The position numbers and the translations under genes are program-made. Below are positions 1-8,680 of a stretch of DNA of 64,000 bases, piece after piece (within the stretch, counting starts at the first letter, position 1; each line of letters begins with the position of its first letter). The notes beneath the pieces were generated by a model. That model was given only the letters and a program-made list of their open reading frames with translations, was not told the DNA's origin and did no database searches. Source of the stretch: Deminuibacter soli (GTDB lineage Bacteria; Bacteroidota; Bacteroidia; Chitinophagales; Chitinophagaceae); NCBI RefSeq assembly GCF_003412455.1, contig NZ_QTJU01000002.1, forward strand, positions 496,001 to 560,000, written 5' to 3'.

Positions 1-672
1 TGTGGTTACTTCACCTGCATCGCGCTGCAGTTTGGTGATGGCTAACACACGGTTGGCGAGATCCAGGTTTTTGCGGGCAATATCCAGCTGTTCTTCCAGC
101 ATCAGCAGGTTATAGTAACCTTGTGCAATAGTGGCTACAAGCCCTGTCTGCACTGCTTTTGCAGCTTCTGCCGTTTTCAGGTATGAGGCTAAAGCCACCG
201 CTTTTTGCTGGCGTATTTTGCCCCATATATCGGCTTCCCATGCAAGGTTTAAACCAACGGTGTAATCTTCAATATGCGCTTTGCCCAGGAAGGTGCTGGC
301 GCTTTTGCCATTCAGACTGTTGTCAGAAGGGCGGCTGATCTGTGCAGATACCTGGCCGTTAACGGTTGGGCCAAAGGCTGCCCTGGCCTGTAGTAACTGC
401 TGTTGTGCTGTTTCAATATTTTTAACAGCGATCTGCAGGTCAAAATTGTTTTCGATACCGCGTTTAATCAACTGCTGCAAAGTAGCATCAGTGAAAAATG
501 TTTGCCAGGGAATAGTGGCAATGCTGGTGGTATCGTAGGTAACTGCTGTACTGTCGAACGATGGCGGCAGTGCCAGTGCAGGTGCCTGGTTGTTTTTGCT
601 CACCCCGCATGCGCTCCATATCACTGCTGCAGCAGCTATAACGGGGAAACTGAATATTTTCTTACTTATCAT
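1..672 (-). CDS. RND efflux outer-membrane channel lipoprotein (TolC/OprM family), 3' part cut off
   Basis: This gene runs off the left edge, so only the first 224 residues are visible. It begins with a lipoprotein signal ending in the lipobox WSAC (Cys about residue 22), followed by a region typical of outer membrane factors: a conserved TIPWQTFFTD stretch, the long helix with a LQARAAFGPTVNGQ-type motif, and a second helical segment around GYYNLLMLEEQLDIA. The family forms trimeric channels through the outer membrane and periplasm for tripartite drug or metabolite efflux. It is the last gene of the adaptor-pump-channel operon, starting 271 bases after the pump stop codon. Substrate cannot be read from the sequence. 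Confidence 0.9.
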   Translation of the reverse strand, partial: MISKKIFSFPVIAAAAVIWSACGVSKNNQAPALALPPSFDSTAVTYDTTSIATIPWQTFFTDATLQQLIKRGIENNFDLQIAVKNIETAQQQLLQARAAFGPTVNGQVSAQISRPSDNSLNGKSASTFLGKAHIEDYTVGLNLAWEADIWGKIRQQKAVALASYLKTAEAAKAVQTGLVATIAQGYYNLLMLEEQLDIARKNLDLANRVLAITKLQRDAGEVTT

Positions 673-685
673 AATCTTGTTTTTT

Positions 686-713
686 GAGCTGTCAGCCATC
701 AGCAATGAGCTGT
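686..713. repeat. Short AGCT-type intergenic repeat
   Basis: The gap between the efflux pump and channel genes contains GAGCTGT twice (686-692 and 707-713) around a CAGCCATCAGC stretch. It resembles the AGCT-rich word repeats seen in several other gaps of this window. No gene is visible in the rest of the 673-943 gap. Confidence 0.45.
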
Positions 714-943
714 GAATTTATAATTCTGACTGTTCTTACTTTGTATTCCTTTGTACTTGCTCCGGGTGCTTCGCGCTGCTGTTGATCATTTCCTTCCTGT
801 TCCGTTCTGTATCACTTGTTCCTTGCTTTCACAACTCAAAGCTGAAAGCCTGCAGCCCTGTTTAACCCTGGCAGGTTGTTCACGCCGGGCTGCCTTTCAC
901 ACATCAAACCTGCATTGCCCGGCGTTTAAACCTATACCTATAG

Positions 944-3900
944 CTATTTATCTAAAGAAAGTGTTCCGTGTTGCAAATCATTGCCTGTTTCAACAATGGG
1001 TTTGCGGGTAGATACTTTTTCGTGCAGGTACTGGAATATCACAAACAGTACAGGCACAATGAATATACCGAGTACCACACCGGTAAGCATACCACCAATG
1101 GCACCTGTACCAATTGAGCGGTTACCCAGCGCAGATGCACCTTTGGCGCGCAGCAGCGGTAACAGGCCCACGATAAAGGCAAAGGAAGTCATCAGGATCG
1201 GGCGCAGGCGCAGCTGTGCTGCTTCCAGTGCCGATGCTACCAGCTTCATACCCGATCTGCGGCGTTGAACAGCGTATTCCACAATCAGGATCGCGTTCTT
1301 GGCCAGCAAACCTACCAGCATGATCAGACAAACCTGAACATAGATGTTGTTGTCTACGCCCATCAGTTTAATAAACGAGAACACACCGAATATACCCACA
1401 GGGATAGAGAGGATGATCGCGAGCGGCAGTACATAACTTTCGTACTGTGCACTCAGCAGGAAGTAAATAAATACCAGGCTCAGGATAAAGATGAACACAA
1501 TCTGCGAGCCCGCTTTAATTTCTTCCCTTGTCATACCGGTCCATTCTGTGGCAAAGCCTCTTGGCAGTACCTGCGCTGCAGTTTCTTCAATGGCTTTAAT
1601 GGCGTCGCCGGTGCTGTATCCTGGTTTGGGTACACCGTTAATGGTAACCGCGTTGTACAGGTTGTTACGGGTTACGGTTTCTGGTCCGTATACGCGTTTC
1701 AGTGTAATCAGCTGGTTAACGGGCACCATTTGTCCCAGTTTGTTTTTTACATAAATATTATCGAACGAAGCTGCATCTTCACGGTAATGCACATCGGCCT
1801 GCGCCATTACGCGGTAGTACTTGCCAAAGCGGTTAAAGTCGCTTACAAAGCTGGAACCGTAATAAATCTGCAGCGTACGCAGCAGGTCGCTTACCGATAC
1901 ATTCAGCTGTTTGGTTTTATTGTCATCTACCTCAATCATGTACTGCGGGTTGCCCGATGCAAAGGTGGTAAACGCATAGGCGATTTCTTTGCGTTGCATC
2001 AGCGCGCCGATAAAGGCATTGGCAGTGCTGCCGAGCTTGTCCAGCGAACCGTTGTTCTGGTCCTGCAGCATAAATTCAAAACCTGCCACGTTACCAAAAC
2101 CCTGGATGGTAGGGAAGGTGAAGAAGAACGCGTGTGCATCTTTCACGTCGTTGGCTACTTTGCCCGACATGGCGGCTGCAATGGTATTTACGTCTTTCAG
2201 TTCACCTCTTTCATCTATGGGTTTCATGCGTACAAAACCGGCTCCGTAAGGTGAGGCGTTTGCGTTGGAGATAAAGTTCAAACCTTCCACGTTGTAACGC
2301 CTGTCGGCAAACGGCTGTTTTTTAATCAGGCTGTCTATCTCTTCCATGGCCTTGTGCGTTTTGTCAAGTGAGCTGCCCGGAGGTGTGTTCACTGCATACA
2401 GCAAAAAGCCCTGGTCTTCTGTTGGGATAAAGCCCGATGGTGTGCGGCGCATCATAAAGAAGGTGGCCGCTGCAATCAGTATCAATGCACTGATGGCTAC
2501 CCAGCGCTGCTTGAATAAAAAGCGCAGGCTGTTAAGGTATTTGTTGGTCATGGCCTGGAAGCCTGCATTGAACGCATTGAAGAAGCGTCCCATGAAGCCT
2601 TTGCGTTTGCCATGATTTTCAGCAGGGTTCTTCAGGAACAGGGCACAAAGCGCAGGGCTCAGTGTTAAGGCATTCACCGCCGAAATAAGGATGGCGATGG
2701 CCAGCGTAAATGCGAACTGTTTATAGAACACACCCGCAGGGCCCTGCATAAATCCAACCGGCACAAACACCGCGGCCATTACCAGGGTAATTGATATGAT
2801 GGCGCCCGATATTTCACTCATCGACGATATGGTGGCTTCCCTTGCAGGCATGCCCGTATGTTCCATTTTCGAGTGTACGGCTTCCACCACCACAATGGCG
2901 TCATCCACCACAATACCAATGGCAAGTACCAGCGCAAACAGGGTGAGCAGGTTAATGGTGAAACCAAACAGCTGCAAGAAGAAGAACGTACCTACAATGG
3001 CCACCGGTACAGCAATAGCCGGGATCAATGTTGAACGGAAATCCTGCAGAAACACGAACACCACAATGAACACGAGTATAAATGCTTCGAGCAATGTGTG
3101 TTTTACCTGTTCAATTGAGCCGTCGAGGAAATCTTTGGAGTTGTACATAATGGTGGTATGCAAACCCTTGGGCAAATCCTTTTCAAACTTCTTCAGCAGG
3201 CGTTCTGCTTCTGTTAATATATCATTGGCATTGGAACCGGCAGTTTGAAAGATGGCAAGGCCCGTAGTGGCGTGGCCGTTCAACTTGCTGTTAGATGAAT
3301 AGGTGTACGAACCAAACTCAACCCTGGCAACATCTTTCAGTCTTACCACAGAACCATCCGAATTGGATTTGATGATCACGTTTTCGTAATCTTCATTCTT
3401 GTTCAGCTTGCCTTTGTATTTCAACACGTATTCAAATACCTGTGAACTGCTCTGGCCTAAACGGCCGGGTGCTGCTTCCAGGCTCTGGTCTTTAATGGCA
3501 TCGGTTACTTCCAGCGGTGACAGGTTGTAAGCGATTAAACGCTCTGGCTTCAGCCAGATGCGCATAGAATAATCCTTGGTGCCGAACGGCTGCGCATCAC
3601 CCACACCGGGTATACGCTGCAGTTTGGGAATCAGGTTAATCTTGAGATAGTTCTGCAGGAAGGTTTCATCATAGGTGGTGTCTTCAGAATAAAGACCAAT
3701 GAACATGATGATACTGTTCTGCTGTTTTTGTGTAGAGATACCTGCCTGTATCACTTCCTGCGGTATCTGGCTGGTGGCCTTCTGTACACGGTTCTGCACG
3801 TTTACGGCAGCGATATCAGGGTTGGTTCCCTGTTTAAAGTATACGGTGAGCGACATGCTTCCGTCGTTACTGGAGTTGGAGGTCATGTACGTCATGTTCT

Positions 3901-4117
3901 CCACACCGTTCACCGCCTCTTCAATAGGGGTGGCGACAGAACGGGCTACTACTTCGGCATTGGCGCCTGGATAGCTGGCTGTTACCAGTACGCTGGGCGG
4001 CGCAATGTCGGGGAACAGGGTGATGGGCAGGGAGAAGATAGACAACCCGCCCAGCAATAGCAAGATGATGGAAACTACCGTAGATAAAACCGGCCTTTCT
4101 ATGAATTTCTTAAGCAT
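944..4117 (-). CDS. RND multidrug efflux pump, inner-membrane HAE1 (AcrB-like) subunit
   Basis: A 1057-residue proton-driven efflux transporter, full length for the AcrB/MexB family. It shows the N-terminal transmembrane helix (SIILLLLGGLSIFSLPITLFP), the periplasmic porter and docking domains, the proton-relay aspartates in GIVVDDAIVVVE of TM4, and the TM10 lysine motif GLLAKNAILIVEYA. The C-terminal half repeats the twelve-helix arrangement. It pumps hydrophobic or amphipathic compounds from the inner membrane and periplasm to the adaptor and outer-membrane channel encoded on either side. The start is 69 bases after the adaptor stop codon, so the genes are probably co-transcribed. The substrate spectrum is unknown. 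Confidence 0.96.
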   Translation of the reverse strand: MLKKFIERPVLSTVVSIILLLLGGLSIFSLPITLFPDIAPPSVLVTASYPGANAEVVARSVATPIEEAVNGVENMTYMTSNSSNDGSMSLTVYFKQGTNPDIAAVNVQNRVQKATSQIPQEVIQAGISTQKQQNSIIMFIGLYSEDTTYDETFLQNYLKINLIPKLQRIPGVGDAQPFGTKDYSMRIWLKPERLIAYNLSPLEVTDAIKDQSLEAAPGRLGQSSSQVFEYVLKYKGKLNKNEDYENVIIKSNSDGSVVRLKDVARVEFGSYTYSSNSKLNGHATTGLAIFQTAGSNANDILTEAERLLKKFEKDLPKGLHTTIMYNSKDFLDGSIEQVKHTLLEAFILVFIVVFVFLQDFRSTLIPAIAVPVAIVGTFFFLQLFGFTINLLTLFALVLAIGIVVDDAIVVVEAVHSKMEHTGMPAREATISSMSEISGAIISITLVMAAVFVPVGFMQGPAGVFYKQFAFTLAIAILISAVNALTLSPALCALFLKNPAENHGKRKGFMGRFFNAFNAGFQAMTNKYLNSLRFLFKQRWVAISALILIAAATFFMMRRTPSGFIPTEDQGFLLYAVNTPPGSSLDKTHKAMEEIDSLIKKQPFADRRYNVEGLNFISNANASPYGAGFVRMKPIDERGELKDVNTIAAAMSGKVANDVKDAHAFFFTFPTIQGFGNVAGFEFMLQDQNNGSLDKLGSTANAFIGALMQRKEIAYAFTTFASGNPQYMIEVDDNKTKQLNVSVSDLLRTLQIYYGSSFVSDFNRFGKYYRVMAQADVHYREDAASFDNIYVKNKLGQMVPVNQLITLKRVYGPETVTRNNLYNAVTINGVPKPGYSTGDAIKAIEETAAQVLPRGFATEWTGMTREEIKAGSQIVFIFILSLVFIYFLLSAQYESYVLPLAIILSIPVGIFGVFSFIKLMGVDNNIYVQVCLIMLVGLLAKNAILIVEYAVQRRRSGMKLVASALEAAQLRLRPILMTSFAFIVGLLPLLRAKGASALGNRSIGTGAIGGMLTGVVLGIFIVPVLFVIFQYLHEKVSTRKPIVETGNDLQHGTLSLDK

Positions 4118-4186
4118 AATGTCTTTGTTAATTGTGAAAAGCGGCTGGCAGGTATGCGGGTTGCGCCCGCAAGGCCTGCCTGCTGC

Positions 4187-5377
4187 TTACAGGGGCAGTG
4201 CGGTACGTAAACTGTCGGCAGACATTGGCTGTGGTACTATCACAGCGCCGTCTGTCAAACGGTCCATACCGGCGAAAACGATCTTCGTTCCGGGCTGCAG
4301 GCCTTTATCTACCAGGTAATACGCTGTTGTATGACCAGTGATGGTGAGCGGTTTGCTGGCTACTTTGTTAGAATCGCCTACAACAAACACATACACTTTG
4401 TCTTGCAGCTCATACGTAGCTGTTTGCGGAACAGCAACTGTTGAACCACCGCTGGTGCGTGGAATGCGTACTTTACCGGTATTGCCTGAGCGGAGGATGC
4501 CGCCTTCATTAGGGAAAGTTGCGCGGAAGCTGATGGTGCCCATGGTTTTATCAAACTGGCCTTCTACCAGTTCAATTTTACCTTTGGCAGCATAAATGCT
4601 TTTGTCTGCCAGCTGCAATTCAACCGGTGGCAGGCTGCGCAGTTTTTCGGTTACTGTTTTGCCCGGCGCATTGTTGGTGAACTGTAAGAAATCGCTTTCA
4701 CTCATAGAGAAATAAGCATACACTTCTTTAATATCACTCAACACGGTCAAAGGCTGTGCTTCACCGCGGCCTACAAGGCTGCCTGTTTTAAACGGAATGC
4801 GGCCAATGTAACCGCTAACCGGAGCTTTCACCAAAGTGTAACCGAGGTTGATGCCTGCATTGTTGCTGGCAGCAGTAGCCTGGTTTACCTGTGCTTTCGC
4901 TGCGTCATAAGCTGCCTGTGCTGCTTTCAGCTGCACATCGCTGATAACGTTGTTCTGCACCAGTGGCTGCAGGCGGTTAACTTCAATGGCAGCTTTTTCC
5001 ATATTGGCTTTGGCTGCCTGTATGTTGGCCTGCGCATTGTTTACCTGCTCGCTGTAGGGGCGGTCGTTAATCTTAAATAATGACTGGCCTTGTGTTACAT
5101 AGGCGCCTTCTTCCACATATATTTTATCGAGATAACCATCTACCTGCGGGCGAATGTCAACATTCACTTTGCCTTCAATGGTGGCTGAAAATTCCTGGAA
5201 AGTAGTGGCCTGTGTGGGCGTTAAACTCAAAACCGGCAAAGCTGGTGGCGGAGGCGCCTGCTGGCCTTGTTCGCCGCCTGCGCTCGTTGTGCAGCTGTAC
5301 AGGGTAATAGCGAAAAGCAGTGCAATAAGTGGCCCTGTCTGCTTGTGCAGACTTGCCTGGCTGAAAACGTTGTTCAT
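4187..5377 (-). CDS. RND efflux periplasmic adaptor (membrane fusion protein)
   Basis: A 396-residue lipoprotein adaptor: the N-terminus has a signal peptide with lipobox LYSC (Cys about residue 29), then a proline-rich linker, a lipoyl/barrel-sandwich half (DIRPQVDGYLDKIYVEEGAYV), an alpha-helical hairpin rich in Ala, Gln and Asn (about 110-180), the second lipoyl half (TLVKAPVSGYIGRIPFKTGS) and a beta-barrel plus membrane-proximal domain. It links the inner-membrane pump to the outer-membrane channel. It is first in the operon and is preceded by a 468-base regulatory gap. The family assignment is secure; the specific substrate is not. Confidence 0.95.
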   Translation of the reverse strand: MNNVFSQASLHKQTGPLIALLFAITLYSCTTSAGGEQGQQAPPPPALPVLSLTPTQATTFQEFSATIEGKVNVDIRPQVDGYLDKIYVEEGAYVTQGQSLFKINDRPYSEQVNNAQANIQAAKANMEKAAIEVNRLQPLVQNNVISDVQLKAAQAAYDAAKAQVNQATAASNNAGINLGYTLVKAPVSGYIGRIPFKTGSLVGRGEAQPLTVLSDIKEVYAYFSMSESDFLQFTNNAPGKTVTEKLRSLPPVELQLADKSIYAAKGKIELVEGQFDKTMGTISFRATFPNEGGILRSGNTGKVRIPRTSGGSTVAVPQTATYELQDKVYVFVVGDSNKVASKPLTITGHTTAYYLVDKGLQPGTKIVFAGMDRLTDGAVIVPQPMSADSLRTALPL

Positions 5378-5483
5378 AAAAAAATTGCTTAAATGTTAAG
5401 TGGTTTCTGTTTCCTCAGGTTACGGGTGCATCTTTTTCGTATGGATCAGGCAATAGTTGATCAGCTTAACGTTGACACGCGTT

Positions 5484-5497
5484 TTAACGCCGTTAAG
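5484..5497. promoter_or_regulatory. Candidate TetR-family operator at the efflux operon
   Basis: TTAACGCCGTTAAG contains perfect arms TTAAC/GTTAA around a 3-base centre. It lies about 107 bases upstream of the adaptor start. A near copy, TTAACACCGTTAGG, sits directly at the promoter of the TetR-type gene (6495-6508). Sharing between a regulator promoter and its neighbouring target is the usual layout for such repressors; binding itself is inferred. Confidence 0.6.
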
Positions 5498-5562
5498 TGA
5501 TTGAGCAAAAAATTAGAAACGGTTATATATTCAGTATGAGTTTTCTACAGATTTCCAGTTGG

Positions 5563-5570
5563 CAAAATTA
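5563..5570 (-). promoter_or_regulatory. Candidate -7 promoter box for the efflux operon
   Basis: On the minus strand this reads TAATTTTG, an exact match to the Bacteroidota -7 consensus TAnnTTTG and identical to the box in front of the TetR-type gene. I see no good -33 TTTG at the usual 19-base spacing, and the box is 186 bases from the adaptor start, so confidence is low. Confidence 0.35.
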
Positions 5571-5845
5571 CTGCGATCGTTAGTGATATGGGTGTTATCC
5601 ATCATGGCTTTCACCCATTGCTCAGTTTATAAAACCGCTGGCAACAGCAGGGGATTTTATAAACAAAGTTCTTTTTAAATAATGCGAATCAGTTGGACAT
5701 ATCATGGTTTATCTTGTCCATTTCAACGCTTTGATTATGGCAGCTAAGTTAGCAGCAAACACGGCAGGGCCTTTTGTCAGTAACTGCCAGTTACTTGCCA
5801 TTTTGCGACAGTGCCGCTTGTGCATTACAGTAGGTAAAACTTGGG

Positions 5846-6472
5846 CTAGTTAAGCATCTGGCTTACTATTCCGGCAATCGCATCTTTGAGGATCAGCTCA
5901 TTCAGATTCGGTGAATCATCGTCTGACTGATGCAATGCTTCGGGGTTACGGGTAATGTTGATGGAGATTAATCCATGCACTACCGACCAGCAGGTGAAGT
6001 ATTTAAGGCAAGGGTCTGCATCAGGGTGTTTGCCCGATGCAATAATTTCCTGGATTGTACTGTTAATCATTTCTGCGCACTCTTCCGATTCGGGTATGCC
6101 GTTCTTAATAGTGCAGCAACCCATTTCAACACCGTACATCAGCTGGTAGGATTCCCTGTTGGCAAAGGCGAAATTCCAGTAAGCCATCCACATCGCTTCA
6201 AGCCGCGCAGGTGCATTGTCAATATGCGCCTGGTACGCTGCTCTAATCATCTCGCACAGCTTAACAAATCCTTTGCGGGTAAATTCCTGCAACAAAGCTT
6301 CCTTGTTCTCAAAATGACCGTAAATAATGGGTGAGGTATATTCTATGCGGTCTGCTATTTTCCGCATCGAAAGGGATTGCCAGCCCTCTTCTTTCACAAT
6401 TTGCCAGGCTGCATCGAGTATCTGGCAACGCACTTCCTCCTTCTGCCGCAATTTTCGTTCTTTGACACCCAT
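5846..6472 (-). CDS. TetR/AcrR-family transcriptional regulator
   Basis: A 208-residue protein with an N-terminal helix-turn-helix (MRKIADRIEYTSPIIYGHF, about residues 36-54) followed by the usual KEALLQEF helix 4 and an all-helical ligand-binding and dimerisation domain. It lies directly upstream of, and in the same direction as, the RND efflux operon, with a large gap in between, so it is the likely local repressor. Its own promoter carries a near-palindromic site shared with the efflux promoter region, pointing to autoregulation. Cysteines in the C-terminal domain (MGCCTIKNG) could take part in ligand sensing, but the ligand is unknown. Confidence 0.93.
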   Translation of the reverse strand: MGVKERKLRQKEEVRCQILDAAWQIVKEEGWQSLSMRKIADRIEYTSPIIYGHFENKEALLQEFTRKGFVKLCEMIRAAYQAHIDNAPARLEAMWMAYWNFAFANRESYQLMYGVEMGCCTIKNGIPESEECAEMINSTIQEIIASGKHPDADPCLKYFTCWSVVHGLISINITRNPEALHQSDDDSPNLNELILKDAIAGIVSQMLN

Positions 6473-6494
6473 TTTTCTTACATCATTAAATTAC

Positions 6495-6508
6495 TTAACA
6501 CCGTTAGG
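6495..6508. promoter_or_regulatory. Candidate TetR operator at the regulator's own promoter
   Basis: TTAACACCGTTAGG is an imperfect palindrome (arms TTAAC/GTTAG around ACC) directly downstream of the -7 box at 6509-6516 and 23 bases from the start codon. It matches the efflux-side site at 5484-5497 in 11 of 14 positions. A repressor bound here would cover the transcription start. Confidence 0.6.
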
Positions 6509-6539
6509 CAAAATTACACCTTTTCGAATCTCTTCCAAA
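6509..6539 (-). promoter_or_regulatory. Bacteroidota-type promoter of the TetR-type gene
   Basis: Reading on the minus strand, TTTG (6536-6539) is followed after 19 bases by TAATTTTG (6509-6516), an exact fit to the Bacteroidota -33/-7 consensus. The predicted transcription start falls in the operator-like palindrome. Confidence 0.7.
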
Positions 6540-6681
6540 TATATTTATAACGTTCGATCTGTTTTTTAGACGAAACTGCACTGATATGCAACCCTGAACG
6601 GTGCTTTAGTATTGATTATTAAATAGATATGTGAAGTGCTTGATGCAGCCGCTTAGCACATGAATATTTCTGCAAGCCTGT

Positions 6682-7302
6682 TCAACCCTTCAGGCTATCC
6701 AGTTCAAACAATATACCTGCCAGCTTTTGCGCCCAATCGGCATAAATTTTACCGGAAAGATGTAACCCGTCGGACGATACCAGTGATAAATCCTCGTCCA
6801 CCTTGCGTGTGCCAGGGGTAATATCCAGGTAGTGTACATGGTACTGGGCAGCCAGTTCGGCATTTACCCTATTAAAGCTGTCAATTTCGGCAGCCACTTT
6901 TACAATATCGCTGCCTTCAGCATGCGGGGTGGCACTCCAGTCGGGGATAGACAATACAAACACATGCTTCGGCTTTTCACCGCTGTAATGCAATGCCTTC
7001 TTCAGCAGAAATTCGAAATCGGCTTTATAATCTTCCAGGCTTAGTCCGCGGTATTGGTTATTCACACCCGCAAGCAGGGTTACCATATCATAATGATCAG
7101 CCAGGTGTGTATGCAGCAGGTGTGCGGCAAGCTCGCCGGTAGTCCAGCCGGTTCTGGCCACTATTTCAGGTGCATGTATATGCCATCCTTTTGCGCGCAG
7201 CAACTGCACCAGCTGGTAAGGGAAAGAATCGTACAGGGGCTCGTTTTCACCAATGGTATACGAATCGCCTAATGCAAGAAATGAGAAATAATGCCTAGTC
7301 AT
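6682..7302 (-). CDS. SGNH/GDSL-family hydrolase (lysophospholipase- or esterase-like)
   Basis: A 206-residue hydrolase without an obvious signal peptide. Block I is FLALGDSYTIGE (catalytic Ser in GDS near residue 12), the block III oxyanion motif appears as AGVNNQYRG, and the C-terminal catalytic Asp/His pair is in SSDGLHLSG. The start at 7302 is chosen because it overlaps the kynureninase stop codon in an ATGA arrangement and begins just before the GDS block; a longer upstream reading would lie inside kynureninase. The family cleaves ester or thioester bonds; the substrate is unknown. Translational coupling to the kynureninase gene suggests joint expression. Confidence 0.88.
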   Translation of the reverse strand: MTRHYFSFLALGDSYTIGENEPLYDSFPYQLVQLLRAKGWHIHAPEIVARTGWTTGELAAHLLHTHLADHYDMVTLLAGVNNQYRGLSLEDYKADFEFLLKKALHYSGEKPKHVFVLSIPDWSATPHAEGSDIVKVAAEIDSFNRVNAELAAQYHVHYLDITPGTRKVDEDLSLVSSDGLHLSGKIYADWAQKLAGILFELDSLKG

Positions 7303-8597
7303 GCCAATGTTTTTTGAAGTGTGGTATAAAAGCGGTGTACATCGCTGAAGCTGCAATACAATGGTGCAGGTGCCAGCCGTATAACGCCTGGCTCACGGTA
7401 ATCGGCAACAATGCCGCTATCTGTTAGCTGGTTGTGTATTAACCTGCCATTCTCCGGGAAAAACAACGAAAGCTGTGCACCGCGTTGTGCGGGATCAGCA
7501 GGCGTGATGATGTTACAACGTAAAGCCGGACTTTGCTGCAGCAGGTATTCAAGATAACCGGTTAAGCGGATGCTTTTTTCACGGATGGCTTCAATACTGG
7601 TCTGTTCAAATATTTCGAGTGAAGCTTTTAATGCCACCATGTTAAATACCTGTGTGGTGCTCAGGTTCCACCCGCCTGCATTGGTTTTCGGGATAAAGCC
7701 TTTTTCCATTTTAAAGCGTGTGGCTTCATCATTGCCCCACCAGCCGCCGAGCCTCGGTGTATCAATAGATGCTGCATGTTTTTCGTGTACAAACACACCA
7801 CCCGCAGCACCGGGGCCGCTGTTAAGGTATTTGTAACTGCACCATACTGCAAAATCAACGTCCCAGTTGTGCAGTTGCACCGGTACATTGCCGGTTACAT
7901 GCGCAAGATCCCAGCCCGCCACAGCGCCTGCCTTGCGTGCTGCCGCGGTAATGCTTTGTATGGGCAGCAGCTGACCGGTATAGTATTGAATGCCGCCGAA
8001 CAATACCAGCGCCAGTGAAGCGCCGTGCTGTGCTATGGCTGCAAGTATATCTGCTTCGTGCAAGGTTTTCTCCCCTTCGCGCGGGGCTATTTCAATAATG
8101 GCATCAGCAGGGTGGTAGCCGTATTGCTTTACCTGCGTTTCTACGGCATACTGGTCGCTCGGGAAAGCGCCTGCTTCCATCATTATTTTATACCGGCTGC
8201 CACTGGGTTTGTAAAAACTCTGCATCATCAGGTGCAGGTTAACGGTAAGCGCATTCATCACGGTTATTTCGTGTGGCTGCGCACCGGTAAGTTTACCCAG
8301 TGCAGGTGTTAAATGATCGGTGAAATGCAGCCAGGGATGTTGCCCTTTGAAATAACCCTCCACTGCCAGCCCGCGCCAGGTGCTGAGTTCGGTTTCAAAA
8401 GCGGCGGCGGTATTTTTGGGTTGCAGACCCAATGAGTTGCCGCAAAAATAAATAACATCCTGTTGCTGGTATTTGGGAAAATGAAACTGCTGTTTCAATG
8501 AAGCCAATGCATCTGCTGCGTCTGCTTCCAATGCAAATGTGTGGCTGGTGTTATAAGCTGGTGGCATGGCATCCGTTCGTTTAGCCGTAAAATACAT
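7299..8597 (-). CDS. kynU: Kynureninase
   Basis: A PLP-dependent enzyme that cleaves kynurenine or 3-hydroxykynurenine to anthranilate or 3-hydroxyanthranilate plus alanine in tryptophan breakdown. At 432 residues it has normal family length. Visible marks are the N-terminal CGNSLGLQPK, the aspartate that contacts the cofactor in AGWDLAHVTGN (D230), and the Schiff-base lysine in WCSYKYLNSGPG (K256). An in-frame methionine at residue 11 (8567) is an alternative start. Its stop codon overlaps the start of the SGNH hydrolase. Glutaryl-CoA dehydrogenase, which acts further down tryptophan/lysine catabolism, is encoded about 3 kb away; that link is an inference. Confidence 0.95.
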   Translation of the reverse strand: MYFTAKRTDAMPPAYNTSHTFALEADAADALASLKQQFHFPKYQQQDVIYFCGNSLGLQPKNTAAAFETELSTWRGLAVEGYFKGQHPWLHFTDHLTPALGKLTGAQPHEITVMNALTVNLHLMMQSFYKPSGSRYKIMMEAGAFPSDQYAVETQVKQYGYHPADAIIEIAPREGEKTLHEADILAAIAQHGASLALVLFGGIQYYTGQLLPIQSITAAARKAGAVAGWDLAHVTGNVPVQLHNWDVDFAVWCSYKYLNSGPGAAGGVFVHEKHAASIDTPRLGGWWGNDEATRFKMEKGFIPKTNAGGWNLSTTQVFNMVALKASLEIFEQTSIEAIREKSIRLTGYLEYLLQQSPALRCNIITPADPAQRGAQLSLFFPENGRLIHNQLTDSGIVADYREPGVIRLAPAPLYCSFSDVHRFYTTLQKTLA

Positions 8598-8680
8598 TCA
8601 TTCTGCGCTAATTTAACAATACGGCAGCATAGTTCGCTTTTTACGGGTTATTTTCCGTTTTTAAACCATCATTTTCCTCT

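Larger units (their letters stand above)
5378..5845. other. Intergenic regulatory region upstream of the efflux operon
   Basis: This 468-base gap holds no convincing gene. It contains the candidate TetR operator at 5484-5497, another half-site-like TTAACG at 5466-5471, a minus-strand TAATTTTG box at 5563-5570, inverted TGGACA/TGTCCA arms around 5693-5730, and a strict palindrome AGTAACT-GCC-AGTTACT at 5780-5796 just beyond the regulator's stop codon. The likely role is promoter and operator region for the efflux operon. Confidence 0.6.

Noticed and set aside
1265-2254. Long plus-strand open frame (329 codons) opposite the efflux pump
   Set aside because: It is antisense to a full-length, motif-complete RND pump, lacks any domain, and its composition is that of a shadow frame.
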